Assembly (NCBI GenBank): GCA_963696585.1
Contig: CAVOKW010000035.1
Location: 62,001 to 126,000 of the forward strand
Reading direction: 5' to 3'
DNA length: 64,000 nucleotides
Source of the DNA: Parvibaculum sp963696585
Lineage (GTDB): Bacteria > Pseudomonadota > Alphaproteobacteria > Parvibaculales > Parvibaculaceae
Shown one piece after another: positions 1 to 8,522 of this stretch (its first letter is position 1; every line of letters starts with the position of its first letter). Under the pieces are notes generated by a model. The model saw nothing but the letters and a program-made list of their open reading frames with translations, was not told the DNA's origin and searched no databases. A program made the position numbers and the translations under genes.

Positions 1-526
1 GCACCTGAAGGCCGATATCGGTGGCGAGTTCGGGCTCGGCTGTCTTGGAGAGATCGACGAAGAGCTTCAGGTCCTGCTTGCGCACCTGCGACAGCATGAA
101 CGTCTTGAAGGGTCCGGCGGATTTTTCAAACGCCTCACCAAACGCCATCTGCTGGTTCATCATCGGCTCGATGCCGTCCTGATAGGCCTTGGTGAAGGTT
201 GGCGTCATGACAAAGGCGGTCAGGAAGAGCGCCAGGCTGACCATGACCGTATTGGGCGGCGATTGCTGGATGCCGATGGCGGTGCGCAGAAGTGACAGCA
301 CCACGATGATGCGCACGAAAGACGTGACCATGATAAGGATCGAGGGCGCGAGGCTCAGCACGGTGACGAGCGCGACGATCTGCACGACATTGTCGGTGAG
401 GCCGAAATTATCGGCGAGATCGACCTTGATGGTATCGGCAAAGGCGGGATCGGCGAGCAGGAGACCCGTGAGCGCGGCAACGCCTGCCAGCGCAAGGCGA
501 TGAGCGTGTTTGTGAGGGAAGCTCAT
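1..526 (-). CDS. fliP: Flagellar type III export protein FliP (3' end outside the window)
   Basis: Core membrane protein of the flagellar type III export gate, where FliP, FliQ and FliR form the channel. About 175 N-terminal residues are visible: a cleavable-looking signal peptide ending near ADPAFA, then the family-typical stretch beginning around LAPSILIMVTSF and continuing through RIIVVLSLLR and the QQSPPN motif. The ATG (524-526) overlaps the TGA of fliO in an ATGA arrangement, so the two genes are translationally coupled. The reading frame is open to the window edge. Family assignment is secure; only the C-terminal part is unseen. Confidence 0.95.
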   Translation of the reverse strand, partial: MSFPHKHAHRLALAGVAALTGLLLADPAFADTIKVDLADNFGLTDNVVQIVALVTVLSLAPSILIMVTSFVRIIVVLSLLRTAIGIQQSPPNTVMVSLALFLTAFVMTPTFTKAYQDGIEPMMNQQMAFGEAFEKSAGPFKTFMLSQVRKQDLKLFVDLSKTAEPELATDIGLQV

Positions 527-915
527 GCTTGCTGTTCCGCATTGGAGAGGGGGGACCGGCGCGTCAGATCGACAAAACGCTGGAGCCAGAGAGGCATCGC
601 GACAGGCAGGGGCGCGGCGACGGCGCCCGGTGTTTCGCTGACAAGAGGTTCGGGGGCGTCAATGCCGCCTTCGATGAGCAGGTTCTGCTCGCCCATAAGA
701 ATAAGGTGTTCCTTGCCATCGCGGCGGATGAGCAGGAGGCGGTGCTTGGCGTCAATCGCCTTGACCTCGACAATGGCGAGGCGCTTTGGCGCGGCTGTCG
801 GGTGCCAGCCGCCATTGGCAAGGCCCAGCCGTCTGGCGACATAGGCGCAAAGGCCGATCAAACCGATGATGAACATCAGCGCGGCAATAAAGCGGAAGAC
901 TTCCGTAATTTCCAT
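523..915 (-). CDS. fliO: Flagellar biosynthesis protein FliO
   Basis: Small single-pass inner-membrane protein that helps assemble the FliP ring. About 130 residues: a short periplasmic N-terminus, one hydrophobic segment near residues 7-27 (FRFIAALMFIIGLIGLCAYV), then a basic patch and a cytoplasmic domain with the family-typical pattern IxxVxAxDxxxxLLLIRRDGxEHLxLxG. The ATG at 915 was chosen because GGAG lies about 9 nt upstream; an in-frame GTG at 930 is an alternative. It is the first gene of a fliO-fliP unit transcribed away from flgB. Confidence 0.88.
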   Translation of the reverse strand: MEITEVFRFIAALMFIIGLIGLCAYVARRLGLANGGWHPTAAPKRLAIVEVKAIDAKHRLLLIRRDGKEHLILMGEQNLLIEGGIDAPEPLVSETPGAVAAPLPVAMPLWLQRFVDLTRRSPLSNAEQQA

Positions 916-990
916 TTGGCCCGGCTCCACCAGAAGGGCGACCCGCCCACGGGTTCGTTCCTTGATGGGAACAATTTGCCGCCCCCATGC

Positions 991-1005
991 TTAATGCCGG
1001 GTTAA
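991..1005. promoter_or_regulatory. Candidate CtrA-binding site (TTAA-N7-TTAA)
   Basis: The spacer between divergent fliO and flgB contains TTAATGCCGGGTTAA, an exact match to the alphaproteobacterial CtrA consensus TTAA-N7-TTAA. It lies about 76 nt before the fliO start and 190 nt before flgB. That CtrA controls flagellar class II genes is established in Caulobacter; its action here is inferred. Confidence 0.6.
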
Positions 1006-1071
1006 GAGCGAGGCTGGCTGCGGGAAAAGCTGGTGAATGAAATATTGAGAGGCCCGGCAATATTTGCCGCG

Positions 1072-1087
1072 TTAGGACGATCTTAAC
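1072..1087. promoter_or_regulatory. Second, degenerate CtrA-like box
   Basis: TTAGGACGATCTTAAC fits TTAA-N7-TTAAC with one mismatch in the first half-site. It lies about 107 nt before the flgB ATG. With the exact box at 991-1005 it suggests each divergent flagellar operon has its own CtrA site. Confidence 0.45.
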
Positions 1088-1193
1088 CAACGGCGTCCGA
1101 AACTGACCTTGCCGCCAAGAAATGCGTGGCACCGGGCAGACCCTGACGACGCCTTCAGAAGCGGGCGAACGGACGGGTCAGGTGGGCAAAAGC

Positions 1194-1619
1194 ATGGCTA
1201 TCGGCGATCTCCCGATTTTCATGATGATGAAGCAACGGATGCAGTGGCTGACGGAGCGCCAGCAGGTGCTGTCGCAGAACGTCGCCAATTCCGACACGCC
1301 TGGCTATCAGGCGCGCGATCTCAAGGAACTCGATTTTGGCTCCATGCTGGAAGCCAGCGGCGCCAGGCTGACGCCTGTGGCGACGCAGGCGGGCCATATT
1401 GGCAGCCCTGTGGCCTCCGGTCTCGGCCTGAAACCCGGTCAGGCGCGCGGCGGCGAAGTCATCAAGAAACCCGACTTTGAAACAACGCCAACCGGCAATT
1501 CGGTGATGCTGGAAGACGAGATGATCAAGGTCTCCGAGACGCAGATGGATTACCAGACGGTGACCGGGCTTTATTCCAAGAGCATGGGTCTCATTCGCAT
1601 GGCGCTTGGGCGCGAATAA
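1194..1619 (+). CDS. flgB: Flagellar basal-body rod protein FlgB
   Basis: Proximal rod component of the flagellar basal body, exported by the flagellar type III system. About 141 residues. The N-terminus has the rod/hook signature (LSQNVANSDTPGYQARDL), which forms the N-terminal half of the paired coiled coil; the C-terminus ends in the pairing helix (YQTVTGLYSKSMGLIRMAL). The ATG at 1194 gives the family-typical beginning; the frame is open upstream to 1122, but that extension has no rod-protein character. First gene of the flgB-flgC-fliE-fliQ-fliR-flhB operon. Confidence 0.93.
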   Translation: MAIGDLPIFMMMKQRMQWLTERQQVLSQNVANSDTPGYQARDLKELDFGSMLEASGARLTPVATQAGHIGSPVASGLGLKPGQARGGEVIKKPDFETTPTGNSVMLEDEMIKVSETQMDYQTVTGLYSKSMGLIRMALGRE

Positions 1620-1631
1620 GGGCAGGACAAA

Positions 1632-2051
1632 ATGAGCGCACTCGATCTGATCAAGTCGATGATGGTGGCGGCCTCGGGCATGAAGGCCCAGAGCGGACGC
1701 ATGCGCATTATCGCCGAAAACATAGCCAATGCCGACTCGACGGCCAAAGTGCCGGGCGGCGATCCCTATCGGCGCAAGATTGCGACCTTTGAAGACAAGC
1801 TCAATCGCGAACTGGGCGTTGATACGGTGTCGCTGTCGCGCCCGGTTTATGACGCCAGCGATTTCCAGCTCAAATATATGCCAGGCCATCCAGGTGCTGA
1901 TGCCAATGGCTATGTGAAGACGCCGAATGTGAACAGTCTCGTCGAGACGATGGACATGCGCGAGGCGCAACGCAGCTATGAAGCCAATCTCAATCTCATT
2001 CAGGCGTCACGCCGGATGATCAGCCAGACCATTGATATTTTGCGCAAGTAA
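1632..2051 (+). CDS. flgC: Flagellar basal-body rod protein FlgC
   Basis: Second proximal rod subunit, 139 residues, the usual length. It shows the rod motif near residues 16-40 (SGMKAQSGRMRIIAENIANADS), the central YVKTPNVN motif typical of FlgC, and the C-terminal pairing helix (MREAQRSYEANLNLIQASR). It starts 12 nt after flgB. FlgC joins FlgB and FliE between the MS ring and the distal rod FlgG. Confidence 0.95.
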   Translation: MSALDLIKSMMVAASGMKAQSGRMRIIAENIANADSTAKVPGGDPYRRKIATFEDKLNRELGVDTVSLSRPVYDASDFQLKYMPGHPGADANGYVKTPNVNSLVETMDMREAQRSYEANLNLIQASRRMISQTIDILRK

Positions 2052-2079
2052 GCGCGCCGACTGAACGGAGGCGAAAGCC

Positions 2080-2403
2080 ATGACGACACCAGCTTCAATG
2101 GCACTTGGCGCTTATGCAAAAGCCGCCGGCATGGGCACAACGACCGCAGGGGTGGGCGCGGGCGCTTCCAAGGCCGGTGGGGCGGGCGGCTTTGGCGAAT
2201 TGCTCGACAAGGCGATGAGCGAAGTTGTCGATACCGGCAAGAACAGCGAACGCCAGATGGCCGCCGTGACGGGTTCCAAAGAAGGCAATCTCGTGGATGT
2301 GGTGACGGCGGTTTCGGAAGCCGAAATGACCCTGCAAACCGTTGTGACCGTGCGCGACAAGGTGATTGCGGCCTATCAGGAAATCATGCGGATGCCGATT
2401 TAA
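2080..2403 (+). CDS. fliE: Flagellar hook-basal body complex protein FliE
   Basis: Adaptor between the MS ring and the proximal rod, and the first substrate of the export gate. 107 residues with a variable Gly/Ala-rich N-terminus and the conserved C-terminal helix (VDVVTAVSEAEMTLQTVVTV followed by RDKVIAAYQEIMRMPI), which is diagnostic. A clear GGAGG ribosome-binding site (2067-2071) precedes the ATG. It sits in the usual flgB-flgC-fliE order. Confidence 0.95.
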   Translation: MTTPASMALGAYAKAAGMGTTTAGVGAGASKAGGAGGFGELLDKAMSEVVDTGKNSERQMAAVTGSKEGNLVDVVTAVSEAEMTLQTVVTVRDKVIAAYQEIMRMPI

Positions 2404-2442
2404 GGCACGTGCGGATGAGCGTTTTGCGAGAGAAACAACAAG

Positions 2443-2706
2443 ATGACCGGACCTGAAATACTCGATCTTGCCCGCACCAGCATCTATCTGATGCTGCAAA
2501 TCTCCGCCCCCATGATGATCGTCGCGCTTGTGGTCGGCATTGCCATTGCCTTGTTGCAGGCGCTGACGCAGGTGCAGGAAATGACGCTGGTTTTCGTGCC
2601 GAAAATCGTGGCGATTTTTGTGACGCTGCTGCTGGCGCTGCCCTTCATGGGGCAGGCGCTGGGCGGCTATATGAACCTTATCGCCGCCAAGATTGCCGCA
2701 GGCTGA
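2443..2706 (+). CDS. fliQ: Flagellar export gate protein FliQ
   Basis: Small inner-membrane subunit of the flagellar export gate. 87 residues with two transmembrane helices (about residues 16-38 and 50-75) and the FliQ loop motif QALTQVQEMTLVFVPKI. It lies 40 nt after fliE and 6 nt before fliR. Confidence 0.95.
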   Translation: MTGPEILDLARTSIYLMLQISAPMMIVALVVGIAIALLQALTQVQEMTLVFVPKIVAIFVTLLLALPFMGQALGGYMNLIAAKIAAG

Positions 2707-2711
2707 ATGAG

Positions 2712-3476
2712 ATGTCGCTGAGCATTGATCTTCTGCCCCAGACGGCTTTTGTGTTTCTCCTGATTTTTTCGCGTCTGGGGTCCATGGTCATGCTGTTGCC
2801 GGCGCTTGGCGAAATGGCGATTCCGACCCAGATCAAGCTCATCCTGTCGCTGGCCATCACGCTCGTCATGATGCCGCTTGTCGCCGATCAGTATAGCGCG
2901 ATACCGCCAACCATCACGGGCCTTGCGATCGCGCTGATTTTTGAAATCGCGGTTGGCATTTTCATCGGCATGTCGGCACGCATCATCATGAGTTCGCTGC
3001 ATGTGGCGGGCAATATCATTGCCTTGCAGACGGGCCTTTCCTTCGCGCAAAATACCGACCCGGCATCGGGTGGGCAGGGCGCGATTGTCGCGAACTTCCT
3101 GACCATGCTTGCCGTGGCGTTGATTTTTGCGAGCGATCTCGATCATCTGGCGATTGCGGCGATGCGCGACAGCTATACGCTGTTCAAACCCGGCACAGCA
3201 TTACCGGTGGGGGACTTTTCGCAGATGGCGGTTCACACGCTGTCGGTGTCCTTCAGACTCGGCGTGCAGCTTTCGGCGCCGTTTCTGGTTTTCGGTCTCG
3301 TCTTCTATGCGGGCATCGGCATTCTTTCGCGTCTGATGCCGCAGATTCAGGTCTATTTCATTTCCATGCCGGCCAATATCGGTTTTGGCCTTGCCTTGTT
3401 CATGCTTCTGCTTGGCGCCATGACGACGTGGTTCCTTGAAGGCTATGAGCAGACCATGTCGCAGTTCATCGGATAG
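2712..3476 (+). CDS. fliR: Flagellar export gate protein FliR
   Basis: Polytopic inner-membrane protein of the export gate, 254 residues, close to the usual 250-260. Five to six hydrophobic segments are visible. Family landmarks include FSRLGSMVMLLPALGE near the N-terminus, GLSFAQNTDP in the middle and PQIQVYFISMPANIGFGL near the C-terminus. Tightly spaced between fliQ and flhB, so co-transcribed. Confidence 0.95.
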   Translation: MSLSIDLLPQTAFVFLLIFSRLGSMVMLLPALGEMAIPTQIKLILSLAITLVMMPLVADQYSAIPPTITGLAIALIFEIAVGIFIGMSARIIMSSLHVAGNIIALQTGLSFAQNTDPASGGQGAIVANFLTMLAVALIFASDLDHLAIAAMRDSYTLFKPGTALPVGDFSQMAVHTLSVSFRLGVQLSAPFLVFGLVFYAGIGILSRLMPQIQVYFISMPANIGFGLALFMLLLGAMTTWFLEGYEQTMSQFIG

Positions 3477-3487
3477 GTGCGTGCGAA

Positions 3488-4570
3488 ATGGCCGAGGAAA
3501 ATGATTCGGAAAAAACAGAAGACCCAACCAGTAAAAGGTTGGAGGATGCCCAAAAGCGCGGTGACGTTGTCAAAAGCCAGGAAATCAATAACTGGTTCGT
3601 GATGATGGGGGCGGCGCTTGCCGTTGGCATGATGGGGACATCATCCATGTCCGGCATCATGGAGGGACTCAAGGTTTTCATCAGCGCGCCGGATGCCATT
3701 CCCATGGATCAGGAGCATTTGCGCCTGATCTGGTCGGATGTCGGCATGATCGCGCTCAAGGCGGTGGCGCTGCCGCTCGGCACGCTGCTGGCTTTTGCGC
3801 TGGCGGGCAACATCATCCAGCATGCGCCTGTTTTCACCGCTGAAAACATGAAGCCCTCATTCGACAAGATCTCGCCGATGAAGGGGCTGGAACGTTTGTT
3901 CGGCCCCAAGAGCCTGATGAACTTTGTCAAAAGCCTCATCAAGTTCGCCGTGGTCGGTACTGTTGCGGTGCTCATCGTCTGGCCGCAGCGTGACCGGCTC
4001 GCCCTGATGATGACATGGGATGTGGCCGAACTGATGCCTGTGGTCAAAAGCATGACCATGCGTCTTCTGGCCGGCGTCATCTCCGTCATGACCATTGTGG
4101 CGGCGCTGGACTATCTGTTCGAGCGCATGCAGTGGATGAAGAAGCAGCGCATGTCGGTGCAGGAAGTCCGCGACGAATACAAGCAGATGGAAGGCGATCC
4201 GAAGGTCAAGGCCAAGCTGCGCCAGTTGCGCGCCGAGCGAGGCCGTCGCCGCATGATGGCGAACGTGCCCAAGGCGACCGTCATTATCACCAACCCGACC
4301 CATTATGCCGTGGCGCTGTTCTATGAGCAGGGCATGGGCGCACCGATCTGCGTGGCCAAGGGTGTGGATGCCGTTGCCTTCAAGATCCGCGAAGTGGGTC
4401 AGGCCCATGACGTGCCGATTGTGGAAAATGTGCCGCTCGCCCGGGCGCTGCATGCCACGGTGGAAGTGGATCAGGAAATCGACGCCGAACATTACAAGGC
4501 TGTTGCCGAGGTGATTGGCTATGTGATGCGTCTTAAGGCTAAGATCGGCAACAGGAACAAGGCTCGTTGA
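3488..4570 (+). CDS. flhB: Flagellar export switch protein FlhB
   Basis: Substrate-specificity switch of flagellar export. 360 residues: a cytoplasmic N-terminal segment (DSEKTEDPTSKRLEDAQKRG), four transmembrane helices between about residues 35 and 210, and a soluble C-terminal domain. The autocleavage motif NPTH begins at Asn269, where cleavage between N and P switches export from rod/hook to filament substrates. Eleven nt separate it from fliR. It is the last flagellar gene of the operon. Confidence 0.96.
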   Translation: MAEENDSEKTEDPTSKRLEDAQKRGDVVKSQEINNWFVMMGAALAVGMMGTSSMSGIMEGLKVFISAPDAIPMDQEHLRLIWSDVGMIALKAVALPLGTLLAFALAGNIIQHAPVFTAENMKPSFDKISPMKGLERLFGPKSLMNFVKSLIKFAVVGTVAVLIVWPQRDRLALMMTWDVAELMPVVKSMTMRLLAGVISVMTIVAALDYLFERMQWMKKQRMSVQEVRDEYKQMEGDPKVKAKLRQLRAERGRRRMMANVPKATVIITNPTHYAVALFYEQGMGAPICVAKGVDAVAFKIREVGQAHDVPIVENVPLARALHATVEVDQEIDAEHYKAVAEVIGYVMRLKAKIGNRNKAR

Positions 4571-4725
4571 TTCGACCCGTTGAACCATTTGCTGTGCCCG
4601 GTGCCGCCCGTAACCTCACCCTGAACCAATGAGTGGCGCGTTATGGCAAATGACCGGGCAGGTCAGGCGGGTTTGGGCGCTGAAAGCATTCATCTGACAC
4701 GCAAGTTTTGACCGGGGGACGAGGC

Positions 4726-7251
4726 ATGGCTGATTTGCCAGCCAATTTGGGCGACAAATCCGGGGCGGCGGCGCCTTTCTGGCAACGATCGACGCTGCCG
4801 AGTGGTCATCTGGTCGTGGCGGCTTCCGTCATACTGGGCACCGCAGCCTTTGTGCTGGAAGTTCTGGACGTGCATGCCTTTGGCTATGCCGGGGCCTTGT
4901 CGGGCATTGGTCTGCTGATCGTTGCAACCGGCGTTCTCTATGGGCTGGCGGTTGCCCGGCAAAATGTCATGGACCTGTCGAGCACGCCCATGGCGGCGAG
5001 CGAGGCGCTGAACGCGCTGCCGGACCCTTGCTATCTGGCAGACAAGCGCGGCGTTGTGCTGTTTGCCAATCAGGCCTATCGCAATCTTGTGTCGGCGATT
5101 GACGGCGAGCGCGCCGCGCCGCTCGAACGCGTGATGGCGGGCAAGCCCGAGGCTGAAGAAACGCTTTTCCGATTGTCGCAGGCAGCGCGCACGGGCTTTG
5201 CCGCAGATGAGGAGCTTCGCTTTGCAGCCCGGCCGGGCGCTTTGGAGCGCATTTACAAAGTGGTGGTTCGTCCGCTGGGTGGCGAGACGGGTGGCTCGGT
5301 CTGGCTGCTGCGCGACCTCACCATGGAACGCGAACGCGTTGAAGTGGCCGAGCGTGAGAGAGAAAAGCTCGCGACCTATCTCGACCATGCGCCGGTCGGG
5401 TTTTTTGCCGCCGGGGATGATGGCGAAATTGTCTATATGAATGCGACGCTGGCTGACTGGCTTGGCATCAGCCCGGATCAGGCAAGCGCCCGCTCGATGT
5501 CGCTGTCGGATTTTGCCGTGGGCGATCTTGCGGCACTCGCGCCTGGCGCTGACGGGGATGGCGGCAAGGAGCATCAAAGCCTTGATGTCGACCTGACAGG
5601 CGCGAATGACAAGCCGATCCCTGTGCGCATCACGCAGACGCGCCTGCCTAAAGTTGCCGGACGTGGGGCCATGACCTGCGCCCTGGTGCTCAATCGCACC
5701 AGCGCGGAAGAGGCTGAGGAAACGGTGCGCGACGCCGAGATGCGGTTTGCGCGTTTCTTCAATCATGCGCCGATCGGCATTGCCACCATTCAGGGTGACG
5801 GCAAAATCGAGAATGCCAATAGCGCCTTCCTGACCTATGTGGGCGAGGGCGTTGAACGCGGCATGCCGCTCGCCGATCTCGTGATTGAGGATGATCGCGC
5901 GGCTGTTGCGGATTGTCTGGCGCGGGCGCGCAGCGGCCAGCTTTCCGGCGCGCCGATTGATGTGCATCTTGTGCAGCGTGACGAGCAGGTCGGCCAGCTC
6001 TATGCCAGCCGTCTGGATAGCGGCGAGGATGCCTCCGTCGTGATCTATCTCATTGACGCGACCGAGCAGAAATCACTCGAAATGCAATTTGCCCAATCGC
6101 AGAAAATGCAGGCCGTGGGCCAGCTTGCTGGCGGCGTGGCGCATGATTTCAACAATCTGCTGACCGCCATTATCGGCTTTTGTGATCTGCTGCTGTCGCG
6201 TCATCAGGCGGGGGACCCCTCCTTTGCCGATGTCATGCAGATCAAGCAGAATGCCAATCGCGCGGCCAATCTGACGCGGCAATTGCTGGCTTTCTCGCGA
6301 CGCCAGACCCTGCGCCCCAAGGTCCTGTCACTCACGGATGCGCTGGCCGAACTGCAAAATCTGTTGTCGCGCCTGCTGACTGAAAAGATTGAACTCAAGA
6401 TCGTGCATGGCCGCGATCTGGGACTTGTGAAGGTCGATCAGAACCAGCTTGAACAGGTGATCGTCAATCTCGCGGTCAATGCGCGCGACGCAATGCCGGA
6501 TGGCGGCCGTCTGACCATTCGCACCGCCAATGTGTCGGAAGCCGATGCCCGCGCGCTTGATCATGCACTGATGCCGCCTGCCGAATATGTGCTGATCGAA
6601 GTGTCGGATACGGGCAGCGGCATTGCCAAGGAACATCTCGGCAAGATTTTTGAACCCTTCTTCACGACGAAGGATCCGAGCAAGGGAACGGGTCTGGGTC
6701 TCTCGACTGTTTATGGCATCATCAAGCAGACGGGTGGCTTTGTTTTCCCTTATTCGGCGATCGGCAAGGGCACGAGCTTCCGCATCTATCTGCCACGGCA
6801 TTTCGAGACCGTGGCCGAGGTGAAGGAGAGCGAAGCGGCTGCCGCTGCGGCGGCCATGCCGGAGACGGCTGATCTCACGGGCAAGGGCACGATCCTGCTG
6901 GTTGAGGATGAAGACGCCGTGCGCACCTTTGCGGCGCGGGCGCTTTCAACGCGCGGCTATGATGTGTTGCAGGCTGAAAGCGGCGAGGTGGCGCTGGAGG
7001 TCGTGCGCAATCATAAAGGCCGCATCGATCTCATCGTGTCGGACGTGGTGATGCCCAATATGGACGGGCCGACCATGGCCAAGGAATTGCGCCACATGCT
7101 GCCCGACACGAAGATCATCTTTGTATCCGGTTATGCCGAGGATGCCTTTGCCAAGAGCCTTGACCCGACGCAGGCATTTCATTTCCTGCCAAAACCCTTC
7201 TCGCTGAAGCAGCTGGCCGCCGCCGTCAAGGATGTGATGGCCAAGGGCTGA
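4726..7251 (+). CDS. cckA: Cell-cycle hybrid histidine kinase CckA
   Basis: Master kinase/phosphatase of the CckA-ChpT-CtrA phosphorelay governing alphaproteobacterial cell-cycle and motility genes. 841 residues from ATG 4726, which follows the purine-rich run GGGGGACGAGG. Two N-terminal membrane segments (about residues 25-75) are followed by PAS-like regions, then a HisKA domain with motif AHDFNN (phosphoacceptor His473), an HATPase domain with N-box NARDAMPDGG and G-boxes DTGSGI and GTGLGLST, and a C-terminal receiver domain with phosphoacceptor Asp773 (SDVVMPNMDG). Kinase-HATPase-REC with the AHDFNN box is typical of CckA. It directly follows flhB, and CtrA-like boxes lie 3.7 kb upstream in the flagellar spacer. 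Confidence 0.93.
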   Translation: MADLPANLGDKSGAAAPFWQRSTLPSGHLVVAASVILGTAAFVLEVLDVHAFGYAGALSGIGLLIVATGVLYGLAVARQNVMDLSSTPMAASEALNALPDPCYLADKRGVVLFANQAYRNLVSAIDGERAAPLERVMAGKPEAEETLFRLSQAARTGFAADEELRFAARPGALERIYKVVVRPLGGETGGSVWLLRDLTMERERVEVAEREREKLATYLDHAPVGFFAAGDDGEIVYMNATLADWLGISPDQASARSMSLSDFAVGDLAALAPGADGDGGKEHQSLDVDLTGANDKPIPVRITQTRLPKVAGRGAMTCALVLNRTSAEEAEETVRDAEMRFARFFNHAPIGIATIQGDGKIENANSAFLTYVGEGVERGMPLADLVIEDDRAAVADCLARARSGQLSGAPIDVHLVQRDEQVGQLYASRLDSGEDASVVIYLIDATEQKSLEMQFAQSQKMQAVGQLAGGVAHDFNNLLTAIIGFCDLLLSRHQAGDPSFADVMQIKQNANRAANLTRQLLAFSRRQTLRPKVLSLTDALAELQNLLSRLLTEKIELKIVHGRDLGLVKVDQNQLEQVIVNLAVNARDAMPDGGRLTIRTANVSEADARALDHALMPPAEYVLIEVSDTGSGIAKEHLGKIFEPFFTTKDPSKGTGLGLSTVYGIIKQTGGFVFPYSAIGKGTSFRIYLPRHFETVAEVKESEAAAAAAAMPETADLTGKGTILLVEDEDAVRTFAARALSTRGYDVLQAESGEVALEVVRNHKGRIDLIVSDVVMPNMDGPTMAKELRHMLPDTKIIFVSGYAEDAFAKSLDPTQAFHFLPKPFSLKQLAAAVKDVMAKG

Positions 7252-7348
7252 ATGACGCATTGCCCGGAGGCGATCCGGGCTGGCCTTTGGGCGCTTCGCC
7301 TTTTATGATGAAGAAACCGTTAAGGTGATTTTCCGCTGCGGAGACTTC

Positions 7349-8416
7349 ATGGCGGCCTTGCTTGATACGCTTGATCCGGACAGTTCGCGGCCTGCGCCCT
7401 TGAGCGAGGCGACGCGCGCGGCGAATCATCGCGCGGCGATTGCGATGGCGCGACGCTATATGGGCGATGTTGCCTGGGGCACGGTGGCGGTGTCGGTGGG
7501 GTCGCTTGTCGCGCTTGGCCTTTCCAGTGCGGCGGCGCTTTACGGCCTGTGGCCGATGTGGGCGGCGATGCTCGTCAACGGTTATTTGCTGCTGATGCAA
7601 TTCATGGCCGTGCATGACGGCATTCACCAGTCGATTGGCGGGGATGATCTGCGCTATCGCTGGCTCAATGATTTGCTGGCCTGGATCGGCGGCGTGGCGA
7701 CGCTTATTCCCTATCGCGGCTATGACACGATGCATCTCGTGCATCACCGCTATACCAATGATTTTGAGCGCGACCCGGATACCTGGTGCGCGGGCACCAA
7801 TCCGGTGTTTCTCGTGTTGCGGTTTTTCACACAGACGCCGCATTACATCTACATGATGACCAGGTTCGGCTTCTGGAAGGACCCCAGGGAGCGCCTGGGC
7901 TACTGGATTGCGGCGACCCATCATGTTCTGGCCTGGTCGCTGGTGGGTGTCGGCTTTGCCTATGGCTTTGGCCGCGAGATCCTGATGCTCTGGATCATCC
8001 CGACCTTCCTCAATGTGGCGCTGATCGGCCTCGTTTTTAATTACCTGCCGCATCACCCGCATGACTCGCAGGAGCGCTATACGGATTCGGGCGTCTTCCT
8101 GCTGCCCTGGCCCATTCACCGGCTGGTCACGGTGCTCGACATGTTCCAGACCTATCATCTGATGCATCATCTTTTCCCGCGCATTCCGTTTTACCGGATT
8201 GGCCGGGCCTTTGACGATATGCGGCCCCTGTTGGAGGCTGAAGGCGCCCCCATCCATGACTGGACGCATGCCTGGGATGGCAAGGGCAGGGCGGCTGATG
8301 TGGCTGTCGGCACCGTCGCGCCCCGGGCTGGCGCAAGGCGGGCGGGTGCGACACAGGGATTCGTTGCGAAAGCGGAAGACAAGTCCGTGAACGTCGCACG
8401 AACACGCGGCGAATAA
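7349..8416 (+). CDS. Membrane fatty acid desaturase family protein (CrtR/CrtW-like histidine boxes)
   Basis: Integral-membrane di-iron desaturase/hydroxylase, about 355 residues. The three histidine clusters that bind the iron pair are present: HDGIH, HLVHH and the C-terminal YHLMHH followed by LFPRIPFYR. Several hydrophobic segments separate them. The HHxxP-xPxYR ending resembles cyanobacterial beta-carotene hydroxylase (CrtR) as well as acyl-lipid desaturases, so lipid and carotenoid substrates are both possible; no carotenoid genes are nearby. ATG 7349 has GGAG six nt upstream; an in-frame GTG at 7325 is a weaker choice. The LexA-type box of recA lies inside its last codons. Confidence 0.8.
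   Translation: MAALLDTLDPDSSRPAPLSEATRAANHRAAIAMARRYMGDVAWGTVAVSVGSLVALGLSSAAALYGLWPMWAAMLVNGYLLLMQFMAVHDGIHQSIGGDDLRYRWLNDLLAWIGGVATLIPYRGYDTMHLVHHRYTNDFERDPDTWCAGTNPVFLVLRFFTQTPHYIYMMTRFGFWKDPRERLGYWIAATHHVLAWSLVGVGFAYGFGREILMLWIIPTFLNVALIGLVFNYLPHHPHDSQERYTDSGVFLLPWPIHRLVTVLDMFQTYHLMHHLFPRIPFYRIGRAFDDMRPLLEAEGAPIHDWTHAWDGKGRAADVAVGTVAPRAGARRAGATQGFVAKAEDKSVNVARTRGE
8389..8403. promoter_or_regulatory. SOS (LexA) box of alphaproteobacterial type upstream of recA
   Basis: GAACGTCGCACGAAC matches the alphaproteobacterial LexA operator GAAC-N7-GAAC exactly. It is 120 nt upstream of the recA ATG and inside the 3' end of the upstream desaturase gene, whose stop is at 8416. LexA control of recA is established in this class; the site is assigned by sequence only. 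Confidence 0.72.
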
Positions 8417-8522
8417 TTCATTAAATACAACAGCTTAAAAAATAGCTTGGCAAGGGGAACAAAACCGGTACATTAACCTCGATTGCGTGGGCAGACGCCA
8501 TGTGGAATAAGGGGAACCGGTC

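Noticed and set aside
7263..7281. Terminator after cckA
   Set aside because: The GCCCGGA/TCCGGGC hairpin exists but lacks a T-run; left out as unsupported.
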